DNA from: Caulobacter sp. Root1455
GTDB lineage: Bacteria > Pseudomonadota > Alphaproteobacteria > Caulobacterales > Caulobacteraceae
DNA length: 64,000 nucleotides
Assembly (NCBI RefSeq): GCF_001426905.1
Contig: NZ_LMFQ01000007.1
Location: forward strand, 27,235 to 91,234
Reading direction: 5' to 3'
Positions 1-8,378 of this stretch are shown piece after piece. The position numbers and the translations under genes are program-made. Below the pieces are notes generated by a model, which did no database searches, had not been told where the DNA came from, and was given only the letters and a program-made list of their open reading frames with translations. Each line of letters starts with the position of its first letter. Positions within the stretch are counted from its first letter, which is position 1.

Positions 1-1
1 G

Positions 2-1459
2 TCAGGCATGGACGGCCTCCAGCGCCTTGGCGGTTTCGGTCACGTCGTCGAACGGATGGTTCACGCCGGCCACCAACTGGCCCTGCTCGTGGCCCTTGCC
101 GGCCACCACCAGCACGTCGCCGTCGGCCAGCAGCGACGCGCCGGCCCGGATGGCTTCGCGACGGTCGCCATATTCCTTCGCGCCCGGCGCGGCGGCCAGG
201 ATGGCGGCGCGGATCGAGGCGGGCTCCTCGGAGCGGGGATTGTCGTCGGTGACGATGGCCACGTCGGCCAGACGGGCGGCGATCTCGCCCATCAAGGGTC
301 GTTTGCCGCGGTCGCGGTCGCCGCCGGCCCCGAACACCACGATCAGCTTGCCGCGGGTGTGGGGACGCAGGGCGGCCAGCACCGTCTCAAGCCCATCGGG
401 GGTGTGGGCGTAGTCGACATAGGCCTCGCCGCCGCGCGCGCCGGTTCCGACCCGCTGCAGCCGGCCGGCCGCGCCTTCGAGGGTGGCCAGGGCGGCGATG
501 GTCGCGTCGAGGTCCTCGCCGGTGGCCAGGACCAGGCCCGCGGCGACCAGGACGTTGGAGGCCTGGAAGTCGCCGGCCAGCGGCAGCAGCACGTCGAACT
601 CGCGGCCCTGGGCGGCGATCTTCAGGCGCTGGCCTTGCGGCACGGGGGTGCGCGAGACCAGCGTCAGCCCCTGCCCTTCATGACCGACCGACAGGACGGT
701 CTGGCCCGAGGTGACGGCGGCCGAGGCGAAGGCCGGGAAGGCGTCGCTGTCGGCGTTCAGAACGGCGGTGCGGGCGCGCGGCAGCAGGGTCTCGAACAGC
801 CGCAGCTTGGCCGCCCGGTAGCAGCCCATGGTGCCGTGATAGTCCAGGTGGTCCTGGGTGAAGTTGGTGAAGCCGGCGGCGGCCAGGCGCACGCCGTCCA
901 GGCGGCGCTGGTCGATGCCGTGCGACGAGGCCTCGACCGCCAGATGAGTGACGCCCATGGCCGCCAGCTTGGCCATCATTTCCGCGACGTCGGCCGCGTC
1001 CGGCGTGGTCAGGCCCGGCGGGGTCAGTTGCTGGTCCGGCGCGCCCGGTGCGCTGACCACGACGCCCAGGGTGCCCATGCTCGCCGCCTTATGGCCGAGC
1101 CGGGCATAGATCTGGCGGCAGAAGCCGGCGACCGAGGTCTTGCCGTTGGTGCCGGTCACCGCCACGCAGGTCGCCGGCTGCTCGGCCCAGAACTGGGCGG
1201 CCGCCAGGGCGTAGGCGCGGCGCAGGTCGCCGGCGTGGACGACGGGAACCGACAGGCCCTCGACGTCGTCCGGGGCCAGCACGGCCGCCGCGCCGGAGGC
1301 GATCGCGCCGGGGATGAAGCTGCGACCGTCGGCCTTGCTGCCCGGCAGGGCCGCGAACAGGAATCCTTCACGCACCTTGCGGCTGTCGGCGGTGACCCCG
1401 GTGATCACGGGATCGACCTCGCACGGCCGGTTCAGAATCTGCGAAAGGGTCTTGCTCAA
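2..1459 (-). CDS. murE: UDP-N-acetylmuramoyl-tripeptide synthetase (meso-DAP adding)
   Basis: This 485-residue Mur ligase adds meso-diaminopimelate to UDP-MurNAc-L-Ala-D-Glu in the cytoplasm using ATP, the third ligase step of peptidoglycan precursor synthesis. The ATP loop GTNGKTS lies at about residues 103-109. The DNPR motif at 406-409, which in this family recognises meso-DAP rather than lysine, predicts DAP-type wall. The length is normal for MurE. It is the last dcw-cluster gene in the window. Its ATG overlaps the ftsI stop by 4 bases, so the two are probably translationally coupled. The stop codon is inside the window, so the gene is complete. Confidence 0.97.
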   Translation of the reverse strand: MSKTLSQILNRPCEVDPVITGVTADSRKVREGFLFAALPGSKADGRSFIPGAIASGAAAVLAPDDVEGLSVPVVHAGDLRRAYALAAAQFWAEQPATCVAVTGTNGKTSVAGFCRQIYARLGHKAASMGTLGVVVSAPGAPDQQLTPPGLTTPDAADVAEMMAKLAAMGVTHLAVEASSHGIDQRRLDGVRLAAAGFTNFTQDHLDYHGTMGCYRAAKLRLFETLLPRARTAVLNADSDAFPAFASAAVTSGQTVLSVGHEGQGLTLVSRTPVPQGQRLKIAAQGREFDVLLPLAGDFQASNVLVAAGLVLATGEDLDATIAALATLEGAAGRLQRVGTGARGGEAYVDYAHTPDGLETVLAALRPHTRGKLIVVFGAGGDRDRGKRPLMGEIAARLADVAIVTDDNPRSEEPASIRAAILAAAPGAKEYGDRREAIRAGASLLADGDVLVVAGKGHEQGQLVAGVNHPFDDVTETAKALEAVHA

Positions 1460-3210
1460 AGTCCCGCCTCCGAAGCGGCTTGCGGCGACTGGGCCACGGT
1501 GAAGATGTCGCTCTGCCGGCGGACGCCGAGGAACGGAGCGATGCGGTCGATAACACGGCCGGCGGCCGGCGCGGCCACCCAGCCGCCGGTCGAGAAGCCG
1601 GCGGTCCTGGCGTTGCCCTTGGGCTCGTCCAGCAGCACCAGCACGAAGTAGCGGTCGGCCTCGACCGGCCCCTCGGTCGGGAACACCGCGGCGAACGACG
1701 AGACCTGGCGCTGGTGGTTATAACCCCGGATCGCCGGGTCGTACTTCTCGCCGGTGCCGGTTTTGCCGCCGACCGACAGGCCTGGAATGTTGGCCGACTT
1801 GCCGCTGCCGCCGGTGACGTTGGCGCGCATGATCCGCAGCATCTGCTGGGAGGTCTCTTCCGAGACGGCGCGCGGGGCTTCCGGACGCACGCCCTGGGCC
1901 AGCTTGTGGATGGTCAGCGGCTGCAGCGTGCCGCCGTTCAGCACCGCGCCCATCGCCTGGGCCAGGGCGAGGGGCGAGACGTTGATGCCGTGGCCGAACG
2001 AGGTCGAGGCCACCGCGTCGTCGTCCCACTTCTTCGGGGTCAGCGGGCGGGCCGACTCCAGCAGCTCGACCTTGGCCGGCTTGGTCAGGCCCAGGGCCGT
2101 GAAATAGCGGCTCAGGCGCTCGCCGCCGATGCGCTCGGCCAGCATGGCGGTGCCGATGTTGGACGAGTGCTGGAACACCTCGACCAGGGTCAGGATCTTC
2201 CGCGCGGCGTGGAAGTCGTGGATCGTCCGGTAGCCCAGCTTGAAGGGCTCGCGGGCGTCGAAGGTCGAGGCCGTGGTCGCCGCGCCGGTGTCCAGGCCGA
2301 TGGCCACGGTGAAGGCCTTGAAGGTCGAGCCCATCTCATAGACCGAGGCGGCTGCGTGATTGGTCATCTGCTCGGCGGACGCCTGGTCCAGCCGGTTGGG
2401 GTCGTAGTCCGGGAAGCTGGTCATGCCGAGGATCTCCCCGGTATGGACGTTGGTCACGATGCCGACGGCGCCCTTGGCCTGGAACTCGATCGCGGCCTTG
2501 CGGACCTCGTCCTCCAGGGCGGCCTGGACGCGCAGGTCGATCGACAGCGGGATCGCGCCGTCCGGTCCCTTGGCGGCGGCCTCGCGCACCGACTTGTCCA
2601 GAGCCTTCTCGACGCCGGACAGGCCCTTGCCGCCCTTGTCGACGAAGCCGATGAAGTGGGCGGCGCTGGAGCCCAGCGGATAGACCCGGGCGGCCTGTTC
2701 CTCGAACTCGACGCCGGGCAGGCCCAGGTCGAAGATCGCGTCCTTCTCGGCCGGGGTCATGCCGCCGACCACGAAGCTGCGGCGGTCGGAGAGCACAGCC
2801 TGGTCCAGGCGCTTGGCCGGAACCGCCGGCAGGGCCTTGCCCAGGGCCCGGCGCGTGGCCTTGGCGTCCCAGACGTCCTTGGGATTGATGTAGAGGGCGT
2901 AGTGGGTCAGGTCGACGGCCAGCAGCTGGCCGTTGCGGTCGACCAGGTCGCCCCGCGCCCCGTCGGTGGAGGCCAGATAGCCGTTGCCGCCCACCTTGGA
3001 GAACACCGCCGCCCAGGTCGCGCCCAGGGCCAGCACGGTGAAGGCCAGGCCGAAGATGGCCATGACGAAGAAGATGCGGATGCGGGTGTCGTCCTGCGGC
3101 CGGGCGGCGGCGCGCGAGCGCTCGAAGGCGTGCTCCAGCCGCCAGACCCGTTCGATCAGCCAGCGCCAGGCCGCGGGCGCGCCGCCGGGAGCGAGGTTGG
3201 CCAGGCTCAT
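1456..3210 (-). CDS. ftsI: Peptidoglycan D,D-transpeptidase FtsI (PBP3)
   Basis: This is a 584-residue class B penicillin-binding protein that crosslinks septal peptidoglycan. A cytoplasmic head is followed by one membrane segment at about residues 46-70, then a PBP dimerisation domain and the transpeptidase domain. The catalytic set is complete: GSTFK with the nucleophile Ser at residue 295, an SSN motif (in HSSNIGT), and KTGTGEK. Length and architecture fit FtsI of alphaproteobacteria. It overlaps ftsL upstream and murE downstream by 4 bases each, as expected in a tightly coupled division operon. Confidence 0.96.
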   Translation of the reverse strand: MSLANLAPGGAPAAWRWLIERVWRLEHAFERSRAAARPQDDTRIRIFFVMAIFGLAFTVLALGATWAAVFSKVGGNGYLASTDGARGDLVDRNGQLLAVDLTHYALYINPKDVWDAKATRRALGKALPAVPAKRLDQAVLSDRRSFVVGGMTPAEKDAIFDLGLPGVEFEEQAARVYPLGSSAAHFIGFVDKGGKGLSGVEKALDKSVREAAAKGPDGAIPLSIDLRVQAALEDEVRKAAIEFQAKGAVGIVTNVHTGEILGMTSFPDYDPNRLDQASAEQMTNHAAASVYEMGSTFKAFTVAIGLDTGAATTASTFDAREPFKLGYRTIHDFHAARKILTLVEVFQHSSNIGTAMLAERIGGERLSRYFTALGLTKPAKVELLESARPLTPKKWDDDAVASTSFGHGINVSPLALAQAMGAVLNGGTLQPLTIHKLAQGVRPEAPRAVSEETSQQMLRIMRANVTGGSGKSANIPGLSVGGKTGTGEKYDPAIRGYNHQRQVSSFAAVFPTEGPVEADRYFVLVLLDEPKGNARTAGFSTGGWVAAPAAGRVIDRIAPFLGVRRQSDIFTVAQSPQAASEAGL

Positions 3211-3668
3211 CGCGGAGCCTCCCCAGAGGGCGCCTGGCCGGTCGCAGGCTGGGGCGGCGGATAGTCGTCCGGCGTCGCCTCGGGCGCCTCCGCCGAGGCC
3301 GCCTCGTTGTTCGCCGCCGCCGTCGGCGAGGCCGGGGCGTGGGCGGCGGGCGCGTGGCGCGCCACGTCGATCAGGGCGTCCTCGGTCGTCTCGTGTTCGG
3401 GGCTGATCGGCGCCAGCTGCAGCTGCTGAGCCAGTTGCTCGATGCGGCGCGGCTGCTCCAGGTAGGCGACCTCGGCCTTGAGCAGGCGGACGCGGGCCTT
3501 CTCCTGGACGATCTGCTCCTCGACCGAGGCGATCTGGGCCCGCTCGCGGCCGGCGAAGGTCTTGGCCATGTAGACGCCCAGGACCAGGATCAGCAGGATG
3601 GTCAGGCAGACCAGCTCGACGACCCGGAAGCCCCGCACGCGGCGGTCGAAGATGCTCGACAGGCTCAT
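3207..3668 (-). CDS. ftsL: Cell division protein FtsL
   Basis: This 153-residue bitopic protein has a short basic cytoplasmic end, one hydrophobic helix at about residues 17-36, and a heptad-like periplasmic coiled coil (about 40-85). A proline- and alanine-rich, low-complexity C-terminal tail follows. This is the usual form of FtsL, which joins FtsB and FtsQ in the divisome. FtsL is poorly conserved in sequence, so the call rests on topology and on its position between rsmH and ftsI. The C-terminal tail of about 60 residues is longer than in E. coli and is of a kind seen in Caulobacter-like FtsL. Confidence 0.88.
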   Translation of the reverse strand: MSLSSIFDRRVRGFRVVELVCLTILLILVLGVYMAKTFAGRERAQIASVEEQIVQEKARVRLLKAEVAYLEQPRRIEQLAQQLQLAPISPEHETTEDALIDVARHAPAAHAPASPTAAANNEAASAEAPEATPDDYPPPQPATGQAPSGEAPR

Positions 3669-4645
3669 GCGGCGCTCCAGACGGGAGCTTGGGTGCGCAC
3701 GGCGGCGCGCAGCTTGGACGACCGGGCGCGCGGATTGACCGCCAGCTCGGCCTCGCCCGGCGCGATGGCCTTGGACGAGATCAGCTGGAAGCTGGGCGGG
3801 GCGCCGGCTTCGACCGGCGGCGCGTGGCGCGATCCGCCGGGCGTGCGGCCCGCGCGTTCGGCCAGGAAATTCTTGACGATCCGGTCTTCCAGCGAGTGGA
3901 AGGTGACCACCGCCAGGCGGCCGCCGGGCTTCAGCACGCGCTCGGCGGCCACGAGGCCGGCCTCCAGCTCTTCCAGCTCGGCGTTGACGGCGATCCGCAG
4001 GCCTTGGAACGAGCGGGTGGCGGGGTGGACCTTGGCGCCCTTGCGACCGCCCAGGGCGCGCTCGATCACGTGGGCCAGGTCCAGGGTGCGGGTGAACGGA
4101 CGCTCACCCCGACGCTTGACGATGAAGCTGGCGATGCGGCGCGAGGCGTGCTCCTCGCCATAGACGTAGAGGATGCGGGCCAGCTCGACCTGATCCAGCT
4201 CGTTGACCAGATCGGCGGCGGTGGGGCCGTCGGCGCCCATGCGCATGTCCAGAGGACCGTCGCGCATGAAAGAGAAACCGCGCTCAGCCTCGTCGAGCTG
4301 CATGGAGGAAACGCCAAGATCCAGGGTGACGCCGTCGACCGACGCATCCTCCAGATACTCGGTGATTTGCGAAAAGCGGTCCTGAATCAACCGAAAGCGA
4401 CTATCCGTCGCGGAAGAATTGGCCGTCGCGGCGAACTCGGCGGCGAAGCGAGCGACGCTGGGATCGCGGTCAAAGGCGATGACCGAGGCCCCCGTCGCCA
4501 GGATGGCGCGGGTGTAGCCGCCGGCCCCGAAGGTGCCGTCGACGACCACGTCGCCGGGCCCCGAGGCCAAAGCGCCGACCACCTCGTCGAGCAGCACCGA
4601 GACGTGCGGCGCGCCGGGCTCCCGGACGGTTTCCTGGTCGCTCAT
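3665..4645 (-). CDS. rsmH: 16S rRNA (cytosine-1402-N4)-methyltransferase
   Basis: This 326-residue S-adenosylmethionine-dependent enzyme methylates N4 of C1402 in the 16S rRNA decoding centre. Its N-terminal region has the [10 protein letters not shown] segment and the SAM loop GTFGAGGYT typical of RsmH/MraW. Further on are [11 protein letters not shown] and the C-terminal HSLEDRIVK segment. The open frame extends 58 codons further upstream, but that extension runs through mraZ. The ATG at 4645 overlaps the mraZ stop by 4 bases and gives the normal family length. Confidence 0.96.
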   Translation of the reverse strand: MSDQETVREPGAPHVSVLLDEVVGALASGPGDVVVDGTFGAGGYTRAILATGASVIAFDRDPSVARFAAEFAATANSSATDSRFRLIQDRFSQITEYLEDASVDGVTLDLGVSSMQLDEAERGFSFMRDGPLDMRMGADGPTAADLVNELDQVELARILYVYGEEHASRRIASFIVKRRGERPFTRTLDLAHVIERALGGRKGAKVHPATRSFQGLRIAVNAELEELEAGLVAAERVLKPGGRLAVVTFHSLEDRIVKNFLAERAGRTPGGSRHAPPVEAGAPPSFQLISSKAIAPGEAELAVNPRARSSKLRAAVRTQAPVWSAA

Positions 4646-5109
4646 GCCGCGCCCCCGATCCGGGCGGTGCGCTGCTGGGCGCGCATGGCGGCCAGGCCGT
4701 CGCGGGCCAGTTCGCGCTGGGCGGCGCGGTGGGCCTGGAAGGCCTCGCGCGACCAGATCTGGAACCGCTCGCCCAGGCCGACCACGGCGACCCAGTCGGT
4801 CAGGCCGAACATCTCGCACAGGGTGTCGGGAAGCGTGATGCGGCCGGCGGTGTCGAACGACAGCCGCGCCATGCCGCCCAGCACGCTAGTCTCCAGGGCC
4901 GAGCGCAGGGGATCGCCGAACGGCAGCTCGTCGATCACGCCCTGGTAACGGTCGAACAGGCTTTTTCCGCCGGCTTCCAGGCAGTCGGCCTCGATGGAGG
5001 GGAAGCAGAAGATCCCGTCGAACGGACCCGAGAGCGCGGCGCGGAAGTCCTGCGGCACGACGATGCGCCGCTTGCTGTCCAGCTGCTTCTCGAACGTCGA
5101 GAGAAACAC
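4642..5109 (-). CDS. mraZ: Transcriptional regulator MraZ
   Basis: This 155-residue protein belongs to the AbrB-like double-barrel family, with two tandem MraZ domains that each carry a DxKxR-like core ([12 protein letters not shown] near the N-terminus, DTAGRITLP in the second half). In E. coli, MraZ binds direct TGGG repeats before its own gene and represses the dcw cluster. Three such repeats with a 10-bp period occur upstream here (5170-5193). It is the first gene of the dcw operon and overlaps rsmH by 4 bases. Confidence 0.95.
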   Translation of the reverse strand: MFLSTFEKQLDSKRRIVVPQDFRAALSGPFDGIFCFPSIEADCLEAGGKSLFDRYQGVIDELPFGDPLRSALETSVLGGMARLSFDTAGRITLPDTLCEMFGLTDWVAVVGLGERFQIWSREAFQAHRAAQRELARDGLAAMRAQQRTARIGGAA

Positions 5110-5420
5110 CTCGCCTACCCCTGTTTAAGCCCGCCGCCGGACGCCCTGCCACGATCGCTCCGGCAGAAGTGGGTTAACATGGGATTGATTGGGACACAAT
5201 GACACCAACGGCCGTTTAGCCGTCAAAACAAAGGTGTCGCGGCGCTCTTTCACAGAGCGCTAGAATCTATCCACAGAACATACATGGAACTTGTTAAGAC
5301 TTGCGGCGCGCTAGACTCTGCGCGAGTCCCTTGCGGATAAGGGAACCCACGGCCGCGCTGTCGACGTCTTGGGGAGAAGTGGGGCTGAAACCCACTTTTT
5401 CGTGGCCCCGATGCGGGGCG
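5110..5420. other. Intergenic regulatory stretch between mraZ and rnpB
   Basis: No convincing coding sequence lies here. The stretch holds the three TGGG repeats (5170-5193), a GTTAAC half-site, one DnaA-box-like CTATCCACA (5267-5275, one mismatch to TTATCCACA), and GANTC sites (GAATC near 5263, GACTC near 5313) of the kind methylated by CcrM in Caulobacterales. A GC hairpin at 5405-5419 lies just past the 3' end of rnpB, but lacks a U-run. Base composition is lower in GC than the flanking genes, as expected for a promoter region. Confidence 0.6.
5170..5193. promoter_or_regulatory. Probable MraZ operator: three TGGG repeats, 10-bp period
   Basis: TGGG occurs at 5170, 5180 and 5190, exactly one helical turn apart, 60-80 bases upstream of the mraZ start. 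MraZ is known to bind TGGGN repeats separated by 5 bases, which is the same period. The repeats read on the plus strand, opposite to mraZ. I infer autoregulation of the dcw operon; orientation relative to the promoter is the main uncertainty. Confidence 0.65.
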
Positions 5421-5826
5421 AATGGACCAGATGGTCTGTAAGCCGGGTTCTGTCTGACGCCCGCCCCTCCCGAAAGAAAGACGACCGCGAGACGGCCATT
5501 CCTCTGGACCGCCCATCGCTGGACGGTTCTCGCGACCTACCCGGACCCTCTCAGCCAGTGACGGCCTATCCGACGCGAGGCCGGCGCGGGGTCCCTATTC
5601 GGTCTTGCTCCAGGCGGGGCTTGCCATGCCGTCCCTGTTGCCAGGTCCGCGGTGGGCTCTTACCCCACCCTTTCACCCTTCCCGCCCCGGAGGGAGGAGG
5701 TTTGCTTTCTGTGGCGCTATCCCTGGGATCGCTCCCGGCGGGCGTTACCCGCCGCCTTGTCACCGTGGAGCCCGGACTTTCCTCGACATCCGAAGATGCC
5801 GCGGCCGCCCGACCATCTGGTCCGGG
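5421..5826 (-). ncRNA. rnpB: RNase P RNA (M1 RNA, bacterial type A)
   Basis: This is the catalytic RNA that trims tRNA 5' leaders. On the minus strand the 5' region carries the universal P4-side element GAGGAAAGTCCGGGC (plus-strand 5771-5784), and the 3' end carries ACAGAACCCGGCTTA (about 5439-5453). A 13-bp P1 helix closes the molecule: GGACCAGATGGTC pairs with GACCATCTGGTCC (plus coordinates 5811-5823 and 5424-5436). The length of about 400 nt is normal. The ends are set from the P1 helix and may be off by a few bases. Confidence 0.95.
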
Positions 5827-5870
5827 GGTTGTGTGACGGTTGGGAGCGTTGGGGTCAAGCCGTGGCGCGA

Positions 5871-5959
5871 ATTCCTCGTCCTTCGACAAGCTCAGGATGA
5901 GGAATTCGAATGTCGGCTTCGCGAAGTCGTCCTCATCCTGAGCCTGTCCAAGGACGAGG
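5871..5959. repeat. Intergenic inverted repeat, family R1 (copy 1)
   Basis: Two inverted arms of about 28 bases share the core CCTTCGACAAGCTCAGGATG and its complement, with a short spacer between. It lies downstream of the PaiB-like gene and upstream of rnpB. The same element recurs at 34479-34574 and 42194-42301. In RNA it would form a long hairpin. The right arm has one change from the other copies (CCTGTCC in place of CTTGTCG). Confidence 0.85.
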
Positions 5960-5988
5960 GCGGGCCCGCAGGCATCGCTCAACGAGAC

Positions 5989-6591
5989 CTAGGGATCTCG
6001 CATCAACCCCGCGATCGGATGATCGCCCAGCGCCGCGACCACGCCGGCCCGCTCGGCGGCGGTCCTGTTCTGCGACAGCTTCCAGGTCCCTTCCAGGCGC
6101 TCGACGCTGAGCCGGCAGCCGATGACGCCGCGCATCATGGTCTCGAAGCGGCCGGGGCTCATCTTGGCGCGGGTCCAGGGCGTCTTGGGCAGGAGCCGCG
6201 CCTCCTCCTGGGCCGAGAGGTCGTCGAGCAAGGCCACGAACTCGGCGTCGCTGAGCGGCGCGACCAGGCCCTCGGCCTCGGCCGAGACGTAGTTCCAGGT
6301 CGGTACATGGTCCTCCGTGCCGTACCAGTCGGGACTGACATAGGCGTCCGGACCGGTCGCCAGGGCCACGGCGCGGAAGCCCTGGACCACGTAGGGCGCC
6401 AGGGCGTTGCCGCGCGACAGGTGGAAGTCCAGCGCCACCTCGCCGAAGTCCAGTTCGCGGACCACCACCGGCGCCTGGGCGGTGAATGGCCGCCCGCCCA
6501 CCGCCGCCGCGATCGTCACGAACGGACGCGCGCGGAAGAAGCCGAGCAACGTCTCGCGGTCGTCGACGTGGAACGGCTTGGCAGGATGCAT
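5989..6591 (-). CDS. FMN-binding negative regulator family protein (PaiB-like)
   Basis: This 200-residue protein of the PaiB/FMN-binding split-barrel family has the recognisable segments PVVVRELDFGEVALDFHLSR, an SPDWYG motif, VPTWNYV, and a C-terminal KLSQNR. Homologues bind flavin; in Bacillus PaiB is linked to sporulation and protease repression, but the biochemical role of most members is not known. The ATG at 6591 shares a base with the stop of the upstream amidase gene, so they are probably co-transcribed. A start further upstream would run through the amidase gene. Confidence 0.88.
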   Translation of the reverse strand: MHPAKPFHVDDRETLLGFFRARPFVTIAAAVGGRPFTAQAPVVVRELDFGEVALDFHLSRGNALAPYVVQGFRAVALATGPDAYVSPDWYGTEDHVPTWNYVSAEAEGLVAPLSDAEFVALLDDLSAQEEARLLPKTPWTRAKMSPGRFETMMRGVIGCRLSVERLEGTWKLSQNRTAAERAGVVAALGDHPIAGLMRDP

Positions 6592-7310
6592 CAGCCGGCG
6601 GCCCGCAGCAGGGCCACCAGCCGGGCCCGGGTCTCGCCGTCGGCGACGCCGTCGAAGCGGGTCTGCAGCCAGTGGCGCTGGAAGGCGGCGACCACGGTCT
6701 CGGTCCACTCATCGTACTGGCCGGACGGCGGACAGTTGTAGCCCAGGCGGGTCAGGCCGGCCTGCAGGGCGAAGACGCCGGTCCCCTCCTCGCCCTGGCC
6801 CAGCGGCGCGCCGGGCGACGGCGGCGGCTCGACCCACAGGCCGTGGCCGGCCTCGGCCAGACGCTTCCAGGGGAACAGCTCGCCCGGATCGATCTTGCGG
6901 CCGGGGGCGATGTCGGAGTGGCCGATGATCATGTCGTCGTCGATCATCCAGCGCGAGCGAATGTCGGCCAGCAGGTTGATCACCGCGGCGATCTGGGCGT
7001 CGGGGAACGGGCGATAGCCGAACTCGTGGCCGGGATTGACGATCTCGACGCCGATCGAGGCCGAGTTGATGTCCTTGACGCCCCTCCAGAAGGCGGCCCC
7101 GGCGTGCCAGGCGCGGCGCTCCTCGGGCACCAGGCGGAAGATCCGGCCATCCTCCTCGACCAGATAGTGGGCCGAGACCTTGGCTTCGGGGTCGCACAGC
7201 CGCGCCAGGGCGGCCGGGCCGGTCTCCATGCCGGTGTAGTGCAGGACGACGCAGTCGGGCACGGCCTTGCGCGCGTCGAAGTTCGGCGACGGGGCGTCGA
7301 TCAACGTCAT
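6591..7310 (-). CDS. N-acetylmuramoyl-L-alanine amidase, AmpD-like, with peptidoglycan-binding domain
   Basis: This 239-residue amidase_2 (type 2 zinc amidase) cleaves the bond between MurNAc and the stem peptide. The zinc ligands are visible: His in VVLHYTG near residue 24, His in the IIGHSDIAPGRKIDPG motif, and its following Asp. A C-terminal PG_binding_1-like repeat (LQAGLTRLGY, AFQRHW) spans about residues 175-235. There is no signal peptide, so a cytoplasmic AmpD-like recycling role is likely. It overlaps the EamA gene by 4 bases upstream and the FMN-binding gene by 1 base downstream. The open frame continues far upstream, but only this part is real. Confidence 0.92.
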   Translation of the reverse strand: MTLIDAPSPNFDARKAVPDCVVLHYTGMETGPAALARLCDPEAKVSAHYLVEEDGRIFRLVPEERRAWHAGAAFWRGVKDINSASIGVEIVNPGHEFGYRPFPDAQIAAVINLLADIRSRWMIDDDMIIGHSDIAPGRKIDPGELFPWKRLAEAGHGLWVEPPPSPGAPLGQGEEGTGVFALQAGLTRLGYNCPPSGQYDEWTETVVAAFQRHWLQTRFDGVADGETRARLVALLRAAG

Positions 7311-8200
7311 TGAGAGCGGTTCCTCGTCAGCATCAGCAGCGGCATCACCTGGTTCTTGCGCAGGGCGATGATCAGCACCCCCACTAGCGCGAGCAGCGTG
7401 CCGATTCCCATGCGGGCGTCGAAATGATCGTGCGTGATCAGAACGCCCAGGCCAATGGTCATCAGCGGGGTCATCAGGGTCAGCGGCGCGACCAGATTGG
7501 CGTCGTGGCGTTGGATCAGGCCGTAATAGGCGGTGTGGGCCAGGACCGAGACGATCAGGGCCGAGAACAGCAGCGCCGCCAGGAACGGCCAGCCGGCCTT
7601 CAGGGCCAGGTCCAGGCCGCCGGGTTCGGTCGCCAGGCTCAGCAGGGCCAGGGGCGCGACCGAGGTGGCGCCGACCCAGGCCTGGAACTGCAGCGGTTTC
7701 ACGCCCTCGATCTGCTTCATCATCACCGCGCCCAGCGAACCGGTGAACGCCGAGGCGACGATGAACCACAGGCCCGGCGACAGCTGCAGGCCGTGCGGGT
7801 TCCACATCACCACCACCGCGCCCGCCAGGGTCAGGGCGATGCCCAGGCCGCGTTTCCAGCGCACCTTCTCGCCCAGCATCAGCATCGACAGGAGCGTCGT
7901 GAACGGCACGCCCAGCTGGATCACCACCGCCGAGGCCGACGGCGAGGCGGTCTTGAAGCCCATGAACAGCAGGGCGAAGTTGCCCGCCCCCATCAGCAGA
8001 CCCACGGTCACGATCCGCCAGGTCGGGCGCGGCGCGGGCAGCAGCCACGGCAGGGTCACCGCCGCGACGATGGCGAAACGCACCGCCGCATAGAACAGCG
8101 GCGGCACGCCCCAGTGGGCGACCACGATCTTGGAAATGATGTTGTTGCAGGCCCAGACCAGACAGACCAGGACCAGCAAACCAAAGTCGCGCAAAGACAT
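7307..8200 (-). CDS. DMT-superfamily transporter (EamA family)
   Basis: This 297-residue inner-membrane protein has about ten hydrophobic helices in two EamA repeats, as in the drug/metabolite transporters of the RhaT/YedA type. Features include an N-terminal LVCLVWACNNIISK and a central GEKVRWKRGLGIALTLAGAV. The substrate cannot be read from sequence; amino acids, nucleobases and drugs are all known in this superfamily. The ATG at 8200 is preferred over a TTG at 8242 because the membrane segment begins directly after it. It is the first gene of a three-gene minus-strand unit with the amidase and the FMN-binding protein. Confidence 0.88.
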   Translation of the reverse strand: MSLRDFGLLVLVCLVWACNNIISKIVVAHWGVPPLFYAAVRFAIVAAVTLPWLLPAPRPTWRIVTVGLLMGAGNFALLFMGFKTASPSASAVVIQLGVPFTTLLSMLMLGEKVRWKRGLGIALTLAGAVVVMWNPHGLQLSPGLWFIVASAFTGSLGAVMMKQIEGVKPLQFQAWVGATSVAPLALLSLATEPGGLDLALKAGWPFLAALLFSALIVSVLAHTAYYGLIQRHDANLVAPLTLMTPLMTIGLGVLITHDHFDARMGIGTLLALVGVLIIALRKNQVMPLLMLTRNRSQ

Positions 8201-8378
8201 GGGAATGACCGATACGCGCCGCTGACGAGGGTTTGCAATCAAAACCGATGACCGCCGACATCGTCTTGCGCGACGCCGCGGTTGACGGATGGGCTAAACG
8301 GTCGTTTGCTGGTGAACAATGTTCACATACGCGAGCGCCCGGACCACCGGGCCGGGTGAACTTCAGGGCGGAGGCACG

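Noticed and set aside
1480..3264. Open frame of 594 codons opposite ftsI
   Set aside because: It is a shadow of ftsI, low in hydrophobic residues and without family similarity.
5377..5399. Plus-strand hairpin GTGGG/CCCAC followed by TTTTTC, looking like a terminator
   Set aside because: No plus-strand gene lies upstream that it could end; both neighbours are on the minus strand. The stem is only five bases.
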